Origin: JBEIUL01 sp044356865
GTDB lineage: Bacteria; Planctomycetota; Phycisphaerae; Phycisphaerales; SM1A02
NCBI GenBank assembly: GCA_044356865.1
Contig: JBIKVN010000130.1
Span: 1 to 8,856, forward strand
Direction of reading: 5' to 3'
DNA: 8,856 bases
Part shown: piece by piece, positions 1-7,013 of the stretch
Position numbering within the stretch: the first letter of the stretch is position 1
How the letters are laid out: each line of letters starts with the position of its first letter
Program-made: the position numbers and the translations under genes
Notes under the pieces: model-generated
The model's database searches: none
The model's input: only the letters and a program-made list of their open reading frames with translations
Told to the model about the DNA's origin: nothing

Positions 1-809
1 AGGTACTTCCGGTCGAGCTCGTCGAGCCCGAGGCGGTCGACCCCCTCGAGCTGGAGGGCCGCGTCGAGCACCTCGGCGTCGATCCGCCCTTCCGCCCGGA
101 CCTGGGCGAAATCGCGAAGCCGCCGCAAGAGCCGCAGCGCCACCCGCGGCGTCCCGCGGCTGCGGGCGGCGAGCGACGCGAACACCGCCGGATCGATCGC
201 CCGCATCGACAGCAGGTTCGCGGCCCGGGCGAGGATCGCGATGAGGTCCTCCTCGCCGTAAAAGTCGAGGTGGTGCGAGATGCCGAAACGGCTCCGCAGC
301 GGCTGGGTCAAGAGCCCGGCCCGCGTGGTCGCCCCGATCAGCGTGAACGGCTTGAGCCGGATGGTGATGACCTTCGCGTGCATCCCGCTGTCGACGGTGA
401 AGTCGACCTTGAAGTCTTCCATCGCGGGATAGATGTACTCCTCGACCGCGGCGGGCAGGCGGTGGATCTCGTCGACGAAGAGGACATCGCGCTCCTGCAT
501 CTTCGTGAGCGTGCCGATGAGATCGCCGGCTTTCGTGAGGGCCGGGCCGCTGGTGACGTACGCCCGCGAGCCCATCTCGGCGGCGATCACGTGGGCGAGC
601 GTCGTCTTGCCGAGTCCGGGCGGGCCGTGCAGCAGCACGTGCTCCATCGGGTCGTTCCGCCCGCGCGAGGCCTCGATCGCGATCGAGAGCCGCTCGATGA
701 GCTCGCGCTGGCCGACGTACTCGGCGATGCGGGTCGGGCGCAGGGCATGGTTCGCCTGGTCCTCGGGACCGGGCGACTCCGCCGCCGACACGACACGATC
801 TCGGGCCAT
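1..809 (-). CDS. ruvB: Holliday junction branch-migration ATPase RuvB (C-terminus cut by window edge)
   Basis: RuvB is the hexameric AAA+ motor that, with RuvA, drives branch migration of Holliday junctions in recombinational repair. Reading from the ATG at 809, 269 codons are present and the frame stays open to base 1. The Walker A motif GPPGLGKT lies at residues 62-69, Walker B (LFVDEIH) at about 110-116, sensor 1 (GATTR) at 159-163 and the arginine-finger stretch LRSRFG at 171-176. The sensor-2 region GTPRVALRLLRR is at 219-230, and DRKYL, where the winged-helix domain begins, is at the edge. About 65-75 C-terminal residues should lie outside the window. No ruvA or ruvC is visible. No Shine-Dalgarno precedes the ATG, but an upstream ATG at 822 is out of frame and residues 21-36 already match the family's N-terminal region, so this start is reasonable. 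The gene is divergent from the coiled-coil gene at 857. Identification is firm; in sensor 2 the usual Asn (PRIANRLLRR in E. coli as I recall it) is Leu. Confidence 0.97.
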   Translation of the reverse strand, partial: MARDRVVSAAESPGPEDQANHALRPTRIAEYVGQRELIERLSIAIEASRGRNDPMEHVLLHGPPGLGKTTLAHVIAAEMGSRAYVTSGPALTKAGDLIGTLTKMQERDVLFVDEIHRLPAAVEEYIYPAMEDFKVDFTVDSGMHAKVITIRLKPFTLIGATTRAGLLTQPLRSRFGISHHLDFYGEEDLIAILARAANLLSMRAIDPAVFASLAARSRGTPRVALRLLRRLRDFAQVRAEGRIDAEVLDAALQLEGVDRLGLDELDRKY

Positions 810-816
810 CGGGCCG

Positions 817-822
817 TATCAT
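817..822 (+). promoter_or_regulatory. candidate -10 box of the coiled-coil protein gene
   Basis: TATCAT occurs in the 47-bp gap between the divergent ruvB and coiled-coil genes, 34 bases before the ATG at 857. There is no recognisable -35. The call rests on its resemblance to the TATnnT boxes before the two divergent genes at 8219 and 8295. Confidence 0.3.
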
Positions 823-856
823 CGCCGCCTTCCCGCCCGACGCAACCCGGGTTCCC

Positions 857-2299
857 ATGCGGCCGCGACCCATCCAGCCCACCGTCCGAATCCTCGGCCT
901 CGCGCTGGTCGCGTGCCTCGCGGGGCCGTACGCGTGCCGGTCGGCGCCGCCGCCGGCGAGCCGCAACCCGGCGCTGGCCGGCATCGACGTGAACAGTCCC
1001 GGCCTCGTGCGGGACCTGAGCCTCTACCGGAAGAACGCGAACGCGACCGCGCAGGCGATCTGGCGGCGGGCGATCGACGCGGCGGGGTCGAACGAGATCC
1101 GCGACGCCGCCGAGCTCGCGCGGCGCCGTACGCTGAACGCGATCGCGAACGCCTACCGGTCGCCGAACGCGTTCGGGACGATGCTCGAGCTGTGGTGGCT
1201 GCTCGACCGCTACGAGATGTTCGTGAAGAGCGAAGACGCGAAGAACCTCTTCCGCGACGACCCGTTCGCCCACGAGCAGGTCAAGCTCATGTACGACTCG
1301 ATCGTGGGCATCGCGCGGAAGTACGTGCCACCCGACCGTTTCGCCGCGGTCGAGGCCGAGATCGACCGGATCGCGGCCAACGACCGCATCGAGTACCGCG
1401 ACTTCGAGAAGGACGACTCGACGGAGGCGACCGAGGGGCTCTTCGACTCGGGGGCGGGGGCCGGCGTGGTCGGCGTGCTCGGCCTGCCGCTTTCGCCCTT
1501 CACCGCGGCCCAGAGCGTGAGCGACGCGGCCCGCACCAGCGAAGAGCAGATGAAGCGGGTCGTCGACTCGGTCGAGGGCTATCCCGACCGCTTCCGCGAC
1601 ATCCTCGACGACACCATGGAGGAGTTCTACTCGTCGTCGCTCGCGAAGTCGGCGGAGACGGCGATGCGGGACGGCGGCGAGTCGAGCCGGCGGATCGCGG
1701 ATGCGGCGGAGAAGTTGCCCGCGGACATCGACCGGGCCCTGGTCACGGCGCGGGAGGAGGCCGCGAAGCTGCTCGAAGCGATCGCGGCGAAGAGCGAGGA
1801 GTTCCGCGGCCTGCTCGAGAGCTACCGAGCCGCGTCGGCCGACACCGTGCGGACGCTGGACGAGGGCCGGGCGGCCATCGCCGACGCGAGCGTGCTGGCC
1901 GACAAGGCGACCGGCGCCGCGGCCGCGTGGGAGAAGACCGCGGTCGAAGCCGAGAGGCTCGTCGCGACGGTACAGGATCTGGTCGCGAAGGAAGAGGCGA
2001 AGACCGGCGGGGCGACTGACGACGACTTCTCGTTCGAGCAGCTCGAGCGGCTGGCCGCCGACACGCGGGCGGCCCTCGCCGAGCTGCGGCAGGCGATCAC
2101 CGACGCCCGCGGTCTCGCGAACGATCCGGCGATCGCCACGCTCGAGACGCGGGCGAACGCGATCCTCGACGGGGGCCAGGCCCGGCTCGACGACGCGATC
2201 GACCGGGCGGCGCGGTGGGGCGTCGTGCTGCTCCTGCTTGCGGCGGGGCTCGGGGCGGGGCTCATTCTTCTCGCGCGGAAGGCGCGGGCAACCCGCTGA
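857..2299 (+). CDS. exported helical/coiled-coil protein, probable lipoprotein with C-terminal membrane helix
   Basis: I do not recognise a named family. The 480-residue product begins with a basic stretch and a hydrophobic core (residues 9-19). LVAC at 17-20 fits a lipobox, so Cys20 may be lipidated after signal peptidase II cleavage; Cys27 (PYAC) is a weaker alternative. Residues about 45-185 are helical and rich in charged and aromatic residues (LELWWLLDRYEMF at 110-122). A Gly-rich hydrophobic patch follows at about 198-215. From about 219 to 450 the sequence is Ala/Glu/Arg/Asp-rich with heptad-like spacing, suggesting a long coiled coil interrupted by an acidic linker near 383-393. A single membrane helix (about 454-473) ends in a short basic tail, consistent with an inner-membrane anchor and cytoplasmic C-terminus. 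A protein held at both ends might span or scaffold part of the envelope; that is inference. No Shine-Dalgarno is seen; a TATCAT box lies 35 bases upstream of the start codon. The last 38 bases overlap the end of the convergent peptidase gene. Confidence 0.85.
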   Translation: MRPRPIQPTVRILGLALVACLAGPYACRSAPPPASRNPALAGIDVNSPGLVRDLSLYRKNANATAQAIWRRAIDAAGSNEIRDAAELARRRTLNAIANAYRSPNAFGTMLELWWLLDRYEMFVKSEDAKNLFRDDPFAHEQVKLMYDSIVGIARKYVPPDRFAAVEAEIDRIAANDRIEYRDFEKDDSTEATEGLFDSGAGAGVVGVLGLPLSPFTAAQSVSDAARTSEEQMKRVVDSVEGYPDRFRDILDDTMEEFYSSSLAKSAETAMRDGGESSRRIADAAEKLPADIDRALVTAREEAAKLLEAIAAKSEEFRGLLESYRAASADTVRTLDEGRAAIADASVLADKATGAAAAWEKTAVEAERLVATVQDLVAKEEAKTGGATDDDFSFEQLERLAADTRAALAELRQAITDARGLANDPAIATLETRANAILDGGQARLDDAIDRAARWGVVLLLLAAGLGAGLILLARKARATR

Positions 2300-4673
2300 C
2301 CTCGCGTTCGCGGCGCGGCTCGACGCCCAGCAACTTTCGCACCAGGAAATCGGCCCGCCGGCGGCGGCCGTACGGGGTCTCGGCCGCGCCGTGGCCGGCG
2401 CTCGGCAGCACGAGCAGCTCGAAGTCCCGGTCGGCCTTCACCAGGGCATCGACCACCTGCATGGTCGAGGCCGGATCGACGTTCCGGTCGACGCCGCCGA
2501 CGATCAGGAGCAGCTCGCCGCGCAGCCGATGGGCGTGCGTCACGTTCGAGCTCTCGGCGTAGTGCGGGCCGACCGGATGGCCCATCCACGCCTCGTTCCA
2601 CCACATCTTGTCGACGCGGTTGTCGTGGCAGCCGCAGTCGGCGACCGCCGCGTCGTAGAAGTCGCCGTGGAAGAGGAGGGCGCCGAGGGCGTTCTGCCCG
2701 CCGGCGCTGCCGCCGTAGATGCCGACGCGATCGAGGTCCATCCACGGCCGCGTCGCGGCGGCGGCCTTCAACCACGCGATGCGGTCGGGAAACCCGGCGT
2801 CGGCGAGGTTGCGCGACGCGACATCGTGGAAAGCCTTCGATCGCCAGTTCGTGCCCATGCCGTCGACCTGCACGACGACGAAGCCGAGCTCGGCGAGGTC
2901 ACGCATCCCGAGCCAGGTCGAGAACGCCTTCGGCACGAAGTGGTCCTGCGGGCCGGCGTAGATGTGTTCGATCACCGGATAGCGGGCGGTCGGGTCGAAG
3001 TCGCTCGGGACGAGGATCACGCCGTGGATCGGCGTCGCGCCGTCGCGGCCGGGGGCGACGAAGCGCTCGGGAGCCCGCCAGCCCCTCGCGACCAGGGCCG
3101 AGGCGTCGGCCTCGGCCAGCGTCGCGACGAGCGAGCCGTCCGCAGTGCGACGCACCTCGTGCACCGGTGCGAGGTCGACCCGCGACCAGCGATCGAAGTA
3201 GTGCTCGCCGTCCGGCGCGAACATCAGTTCGTGCGTGCCGTCGCCCGTGGTGAGCCAGGTGAGCGGGCCGGCGACGCCGTCGGGGCCGACGCTGAAGCGG
3301 CCGACATGCACGTGGTACGGATCCTCGCCCGGGCGGATGCCCATCGCGCGAAAGCGCACGTCGAACGAGCCCTCGTCGCTCTCGCGGACCTCATCGACCG
3401 CGCGAACCACCCACTCGCCCGCGGTCAACGGCCGGGTCGCGCCGTCGCGGAGATCGACCAGTTCGAGGTGGTTCCAGCCCGACCGCTCGCTCATCCAGAT
3501 CGCCCGGTCGCCGGCGAGCCGACGCAGGAAAGTCTTGTGGGCGTAATCGATGAACGTCGGGCTTCGCTCGTCGACGATCGCCCGGACCGCGCCGCTCGGG
3601 GCCTCGACCGCGACCAGCCGCCGCACCTGGTGGCCGCGTTCCTGGTAGACGAACGAGAGCCGGTCGCCCGCCTCGCTCCAGGCGAGGCGATCGATCGACC
3701 AGGGGTTCGCGAAGAGCGTGTCGTCCACGGGGATGCGGGTGCCGGAGGCCGCGTCGAAGATCGAGATCCGCACGCGGGCGATCGGATCGCCCGGCTTCGG
3801 ATACGCCAGCGACTCGAGCCGAGGCTGGAGCGAACCTTCCGGTGCCACCTCGACGATCGGGATCATCCGCGGCTCGACCGGATCGACCGAAAGCGCCGCC
3901 AGAAATCGTCCGTCGGGCGACCAGAAGGCGTTGGGGTCGTAGCTGCGTGCGGGGCCGCCGTCGTCGGTGAGGCGCCGTTCCGCCCCGCTCGCTGCATCGA
4001 CGAGCACCAGATTCCCCCCATCGATCCGCACTCGCCGCGAACCGTCGGGCGATTCGGAAGTCGGCCCCGGCTCGCGCTCGCCCCGACCGGCCGGGCGCGA
4101 CGACCCCGGCTCGGGCAGGCGGCGAAACGCCTCGCGGGCCGCCTCGTCGACGTTCGCGGTCGCGTCACCGGACGGTGCGACAAAGCCCGCGACGATCTCG
4201 TCCTCCGACCCGACCACCACCCACGCGTGACCCGCGAAGGTCTGCTGCCGCCGCTCCTGCCCGGGTGCGATCTCGCCGTAGTCGCGCCGCTCGCCGCGGC
4301 GGTCGAGCCACGCGAGGCGGAGCGGAACGTCGAGGCGATTCACGAAGGTCAGATGGATCGATCCGCCGCCGTCGCGCGACCGCCGGACCTTGCGCGGGGC
4401 GAGATCGCCGATCGGACCCTCGGCGACGGAGATCTCGCCCGTCGCCATCTCGATCCGCCGCCGCTCGCGCGAACCGTCGGCCGCCGTCCACACGTACTCC
4501 AGCGTCTCCGCGTCGATCCACCGGGCGTCGATCGATTCGTTCCGCACGAGGCCCGCGAGTTCGCCCGGCAGCCGGGCGGCGCGTTCGTAGTCGGCCGCGG
4601 TCCCCCCGGGCACCTCGGCCAGCGCGGACAGCGAGAGGGCCAGCGACGCGACGGCGAGCGAAGGGAACCGCAT
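2262..4673 (-). CDS. secreted S9 family (DPP IV-type) serine peptidase with N-terminal VHL-beta-like domain
   Basis: An 803-residue prolyl-oligopeptidase-family enzyme expected to cut near proline in short peptides outside the cytoplasm. Residues 1-19 form a signal peptide with an Ala-Leu-Ala site before Glu20. Residues about 105-165 match the beta domain of von Hippel-Lindau protein. A DPP IV-type beta-propeller follows (about 215-560), with family-typical stretches FWSPDGRFLAA (250-260), FVYQERGHQ (341-349) and MSERSGWNHLE (394-404). The alpha/beta-hydrolase domain (about 565-790) has the nucleophile Ser656 in GGSAGG, Asp729 in GGVDRNV and His761 in SAGHG. The Asp-His interval of 32 equals that of human DPP4 (708 and 740), so the triad is intact. 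I could not identify the Glu-Glu motif that binds the substrate N-terminus in DPP IV, so dipeptidyl release is unproven. The open frame extends upstream through lemA, but the signal peptide fixes the start at 4673. It is the last gene of the lemA-htpX operon, 38 bp after lemA copy 1, and no strong Shine-Dalgarno is seen. Its 3' end overlaps the convergent gene. Confidence 0.95.
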   Translation of the reverse strand: MRFPSLAVASLALSLSALAEVPGGTAADYERAARLPGELAGLVRNESIDARWIDAETLEYVWTAADGSRERRRIEMATGEISVAEGPIGDLAPRKVRRSRDGGGSIHLTFVNRLDVPLRLAWLDRRGERRDYGEIAPGQERRQQTFAGHAWVVVGSEDEIVAGFVAPSGDATANVDEAAREAFRRLPEPGSSRPAGRGEREPGPTSESPDGSRRVRIDGGNLVLVDAASGAERRLTDDGGPARSYDPNAFWSPDGRFLAALSVDPVEPRMIPIVEVAPEGSLQPRLESLAYPKPGDPIARVRISIFDAASGTRIPVDDTLFANPWSIDRLAWSEAGDRLSFVYQERGHQVRRLVAVEAPSGAVRAIVDERSPTFIDYAHKTFLRRLAGDRAIWMSERSGWNHLELVDLRDGATRPLTAGEWVVRAVDEVRESDEGSFDVRFRAMGIRPGEDPYHVHVGRFSVGPDGVAGPLTWLTTGDGTHELMFAPDGEHYFDRWSRVDLAPVHEVRRTADGSLVATLAEADASALVARGWRAPERFVAPGRDGATPIHGVILVPSDFDPTARYPVIEHIYAGPQDHFVPKAFSTWLGMRDLAELGFVVVQVDGMGTNWRSKAFHDVASRNLADAGFPDRIAWLKAAAATRPWMDLDRVGIYGGSAGGQNALGALLFHGDFYDAAVADCGCHDNRVDKMWWNEAWMGHPVGPHYAESSNVTHAHRLRGELLLIVGGVDRNVDPASTMQVVDALVKADRDFELLVLPSAGHGAAETPYGRRRRADFLVRKLLGVEPRREREVSGLPAPSAREE
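4179..4361 (-). other. segment encoding the VHL-beta-like domain of the S9 peptidase
   Basis: This part encodes residues 105-165 of the peptidase. Residues 110-151 align without any gap to human pVHL residues 76-117 (recalled from memory), with a constant offset of 34 and 15 of 42 identities. Equivalents of the pVHL hydroxyproline pocket are Trp122 (W88), Tyr132 (Y98), Thr145 (S111), His149 (H115) and Trp151 (W117). Phe146 replaces Tyr112 and Gln144 replaces His110. The pVHL alpha domain, which binds elongin C, is not present: the sequence passes instead into a Pro/Gly/Arg/Ser-rich linker (about 187-212) and the propeller. Domain identity is inferred from motif spacing; a fold prediction has not been run. 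Confidence 0.78.
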
Positions 4674-4711
4674 CGCCGCAGGGTGACGCGAATCGCCGGG
4701 AAACTCAAGCC

Positions 4712-5284
4712 TCAGCGACGGAGGTCGATCGCGGGCGCCGCCCGCTCGGCCGCGTCGCCGAGCTCGAAGAACCCTTCCGGCCGGAACCCGAACATCGCGG
4801 CCACGACGTTCGTGGGGAACGACGCGCACAGCACGTTCAGCTCGCGCACGTTCCCGTTGTAGAACCGCCGCGCCGCCGCGATCCGGTCCTCGGTGAGGGC
4901 CAGTTCCTTCTGCAGCTCGAGGAAGTTCGCGTCGGCCTTGAGCTGCGGATACGCCTCGGAGACCGCGAAGAGCTGGCGGATCGACCGCCCGAACGCATCC
5001 TCCTGGCCCGAGCGCCGCCCGAGATGGGCGTCCTCGGCGTCCCGCATCGCCCGCAGCCGCGCCGTGGTCACCCGCTCGAAGGTCTCGCGCTCGTGTTCGG
5101 CGTAGCCCTTGACCGTCGCGACCAGGTTCGGCACGAGGTCGTACCGCCGCTTGAGCTCGACATCGACGTCGGCCGCCGACTCGCGCAGGTGCTGCCCGAT
5201 CGAGGCGAAGCGGTTGTACATCACGATGAGCCAGATCAGCGGCAACAGCGCGAGGATCCCGACGGCGACGATCACCGGCCACAT
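4712..5284 (-). CDS. lemA: LemA family membrane protein (copy 1)
   Basis: LemA proteins are small, single-pass membrane proteins with a helical-bundle domain. Their biochemical role is unsettled, but they are often encoded beside M48 proteases. The 190-residue product has a membrane helix at residues 3-22, then the family core: VDVELKRRYDLVPNLV (40-55), TVKGYAEHE (57-65), EAYPQLKADANF (110-121) and FPTNVVAAMFGF (156-167). The start at 5284 is chosen because GGAGGTGA, a perfect complement to the 16S tail, sits just upstream. An in-frame ATG at 5299 with GGAGG before it would add five residues and overlap the previous gene by 11 bp, so it remains possible. The upstream gene's TGA stop is part of this Shine-Dalgarno, which suggests translational coupling. 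It is a paralogue of the LemA at 7014-7583; the C-terminus (ERAAPAIDLRR) corresponds to ERKVPTVQF there. It precedes the S9 peptidase gene by 38 bp. Confidence 0.95.
   Translation of the reverse strand: MWPVIVAVGILALLPLIWLIVMYNRFASIGQHLRESAADVDVELKRRYDLVPNLVATVKGYAEHERETFERVTTARLRAMRDAEDAHLGRRSGQEDAFGRSIRQLFAVSEAYPQLKADANFLELQKELALTEDRIAAARRFYNGNVRELNVLCASFPTNVVAAMFGFRPEGFFELGDAAERAAPAIDLRR
4921..4959. repeat. 39-bp exact direct repeat within lemA copies (first unit)
   Basis: These 39 bases are identical to 7217-7255, in the same orientation, in the other lemA gene. On the minus strand they encode the EAYPQLKADANF block. After one mismatch a further 12 bases (gaccgcgaagag) also match. The two genes differ widely elsewhere, so this is a local island of identity inside a conserved motif, not a mobile repeat. 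Confidence 0.9.
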
Positions 5285-5288
5285 GAGT

Positions 5289-5296
5289 TCACCTCC
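5289..5296 (-). promoter_or_regulatory. strong Shine-Dalgarno of lemA copy 1, overlapping the upstream stop codon
   Basis: On the minus strand the bases read GGAGGTGA, followed by ACTC and then ATG at 5284, an ideal spacing. The TGA inside this site is the stop codon of the preceding membrane-protein gene. A ribosome ending there sits on the next initiation site, so the two proteins are probably made in a fixed ratio. It is one of the two clearest Shine-Dalgarno sites in the window and decides between the ATGs at 5284 and 5299. Confidence 0.8.
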
Positions 5297-6041
5297 CATA
5301 CCGCCCCTCCGCCAGGCCTGCCCGCACCACCCGCGGGATGCGATCGACGAACAGCGTGCCCCACTGCATCAGGAGATCGAGCATCGGCGGCTCGAGTCGC
5401 GAGGATCGGCCGTAATGGAGGCAGAAGTGCCCGTGCACCAGGTCGACCTGCGGGATCGAGTCGGCGACCAGAAACAGCTCGATCATCCGCGGATCGAGCA
5501 GGTCGTAGGCGAACCGCTTGTCCGGGCTCTTCACGTGGAACTTCTTGCTGAACTCGACGCTCTCGAAATCGATGTCGTCCCAGCCGATCGCCCCGGCCAG
5601 CCTGTCGAAAAGGTTCTCCTTGCGGACCTGCAGCCCCGGGCACGGGCCGGCCCCGTGGCCGATGACCACGAAGCCGAAGACGTACTCGGTGGTGGTGGTC
5701 GACTTGCCGTTGCTGGTGGTCACGAGGAACCGCCACTCGCCCGCGAGCAGGTCGATCTCGTGCCCCTCGGCGGTCCGCACCCGGCCGTCGAGCAGGTGGT
5801 TCGCCCGGCGGGAATGCCCCTGCTCGAAGCAGGAAAACAAGGGCAAGATGTGGTCCGCCGGTGACCCGAGGCCCGAGCGGTACCGCAGCCCGTACTTGGC
5901 CGCCAGCGCGGCGTACGCGGCCCGCCTCTGGGCATCGAGCTTCGCGAGGTGACGGATCACCAGGATCGCGACGGCCCCGACCGCCACCGCCACGATCGCG
6001 ACGAGAAACAACTTCAGGCCCTCCTCGGTCGGCTCGATCAC
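5289..6041 (-). CDS. single-pass membrane protein of unknown function in the LemA/HtpX operon
   Basis: A 250-residue protein that I cannot assign to a named domain. Residues 9-30 form one membrane helix followed by a basic stretch (RHLAKLDAQRR), so the N-terminus would be outside and the bulk cytoplasmic by the positive-inside rule. The soluble part includes FSCFEQGHSRRANHLLDG (69-86), a Ser/Thr run (SNGKSTTTTEY, 110-120), a beta-rich stretch (VFGFVVIGHG), WDDIDFESVEFSKKFHVKSPD (154-174) and FAYDLLDPRMIE (177-188). I recall similar proteins beside LemA and M48 genes in other planctomycete-like genomes, but cannot verify that here. The GTG start at 6041 overlaps the htpX stop by four bases (GTGA) and has GAGG seven bases upstream. 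The frame stays open much further upstream through htpX, but that extension has no membrane-protein character and is a shadow. The stop codon lies within the lemA copy 1 ribosome site. Its position suggests a role with the protease and the LemA proteins. Confidence 0.88.
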   Translation of the reverse strand: MIEPTEEGLKLFLVAIVAVAVGAVAILVIRHLAKLDAQRRAAYAALAAKYGLRYRSGLGSPADHILPLFSCFEQGHSRRANHLLDGRVRTAEGHEIDLLAGEWRFLVTTSNGKSTTTTEYVFGFVVIGHGAGPCPGLQVRKENLFDRLAGAIGWDDIDFESVEFSKKFHVKSPDKRFAYDLLDPRMIELFLVADSIPQVDLVHGHFCLHYGRSSRLEPPMLDLLMQWGTLFVDRIPRVVRAGLAEGRYGR

Positions 6042-7006
6042 AACAGGGCCTCGAGCCGGCGGATCCGCTCGGCCAAGGGCGGATGCGTGTCGAAAAGTCC
6101 TGCCTTTTCCGGCCGACCCGGGCGGCGGGCCTTGGCCGGCTCGACCATGTAGAGCGGGGCGATCGCGGCGTTGTGGCTCGCGACGGGAACGGTCGAGCCG
6201 CCGAGCTTCCGCAGGGCCGAGATCAGTCCCCGCGGGTCGCGGGTCAGGTCGACCGCGCCGGCGTCGGCGAGGTACTCGCGGCGGCGGCTGAAGGCCATGC
6301 GGATCGCCATCGCCGCGAAGGGCGACAGCACCAGCAGCACGATGGCCACGATCGCCAGCACGATCGCGATCGGGTTGCCGCCCTTGCCGCCCGAGCGGCG
6401 GCCGCCCGCGAGCCCGCCGCGGATCCCGATGCGGAGGAAGACCTCCGACGCGAACGCGATCATCCCGACCAGCGTCGCCATGAGCATCGCGAACCGGATG
6501 TCGTAGCTGCGGACATGGGCAAGCTCGTGGGCCATGACGCCGGCCAGCTCGTCGCGGGTCAGCTGCGTCCGCAAGCCCCGCGTGATCGCCACCGCGGCGT
6601 GGGCCGGGTCGCGACCGGTCGCGAACGCGTTGAGGGCCGGGTCCTCGATCATCCAGACCTCGGGCATCGGCAGTCCGCCCGAGAGCGAAAGCTCCTCGAC
6701 CACGTTGAAGAGCTGCGGATCGTCTTCCTTGCGCATCGGCCGGGCCCCGGCCATCCGCAGGATCGCCTTGCCGCCGCCGAACCACGACCACGCCGAGACC
6801 AGCCCGCCGACCGCGATCGCCACGATCGCCCCGGTCACCGCCGCCGAGGCCACCACCTCGCCCCCGCCGCGGGCGGTCGCCGCCACCGCCACCGCCGAAC
6901 CGACGAACGCGAAGAGCAGCAGCATGCAGCCGATGAGGATCACGCTGTGCCGCCGGTTCGCGGCGATCAGGTCGCGGTACGTGACGAGAGGGTTCGCGTC
7001 GGGCAC
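6038..7006 (-). CDS. htpX: HtpX-like membrane zinc metalloprotease (peptidase M48)
   Basis: HtpX is an inner-membrane zinc endopeptidase that degrades misfolded or damaged membrane proteins. The 322-residue product has two N-terminal membrane helices (about 22-44 and 51-75). The catalytic motif HELAH follows at 160-164, giving zinc ligands His160 and His164 and general base Glu161. Two more hydrophobic helices lie at about 173-195 and 212-235, and RREYLADAGAV at 242-252 supplies the third ligand Glu244. FDTHPPLAERI at 305-315 is the usual M48 C-terminal signature. A glycine/arginine-rich loop (about 196-211) sits between helices three and four. Length and order match the family. The start is a GTG at 7006 with only a weak GAGCGG upstream, seven bases after the lemA copy 2 stop, so translation may depend on coupling. 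The gene ends in a four-base overlap with the next membrane-protein gene. No regulator site is visible. Confidence 0.95.
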   Translation of the reverse strand: MPDANPLVTYRDLIAANRRHSVILIGCMLLLFAFVGSAVAVAATARGGGEVVASAAVTGAIVAIAVGGLVSAWSWFGGGKAILRMAGARPMRKEDDPQLFNVVEELSLSGGLPMPEVWMIEDPALNAFATGRDPAHAAVAITRGLRTQLTRDELAGVMAHELAHVRSYDIRFAMLMATLVGMIAFASEVFLRIGIRGGLAGGRRSGGKGGNPIAIVLAIVAIVLLVLSPFAAMAIRMAFSRRREYLADAGAVDLTRDPRGLISALRKLGGSTVPVASHNAAIAPLYMVEPAKARRPGRPEKAGLFDTHPPLAERIRRLEALL

Positions 7007-7013
7007 GATCCGC

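Noticed and set aside
433..2019. A 528-codon plus-strand frame
   Set aside because: It spans ruvB on the opposite strand and the coiled-coil gene in another frame. It is Arg-rich without motifs and is a shadow.
1701..4862. A 1053-codon open frame on the plus strand
   Set aside because: It lies opposite the S9 peptidase, whose signal peptide, triad and domain order are unmistakable. The translation is Arg/Pro/Asp-rich with no domain and is a shadow caused by high GC.
4674..5282. N-terminal extension of the peptidase frame up to 5282
   Set aside because: The extension runs through lemA copy 1 in another frame and reads as Arg/Ala-rich nonsense. The signal peptide starting at 4673 marks the real N-terminus.
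4175..5551. A 458-codon plus-strand frame
   Set aside because: It is antisense to three well-supported minus-strand genes and is almost entirely Arg/Pro/Ser at first, typical of GC-rich antisense reading.
6042..6791. N-terminal extension of the membrane-protein frame to 6791
   Set aside because: It overlaps htpX in a shifted frame, is Arg/Gly/Pro-rich and has no membrane segment. The GTG at 6041 with GAGG upstream fits the operon spacing.
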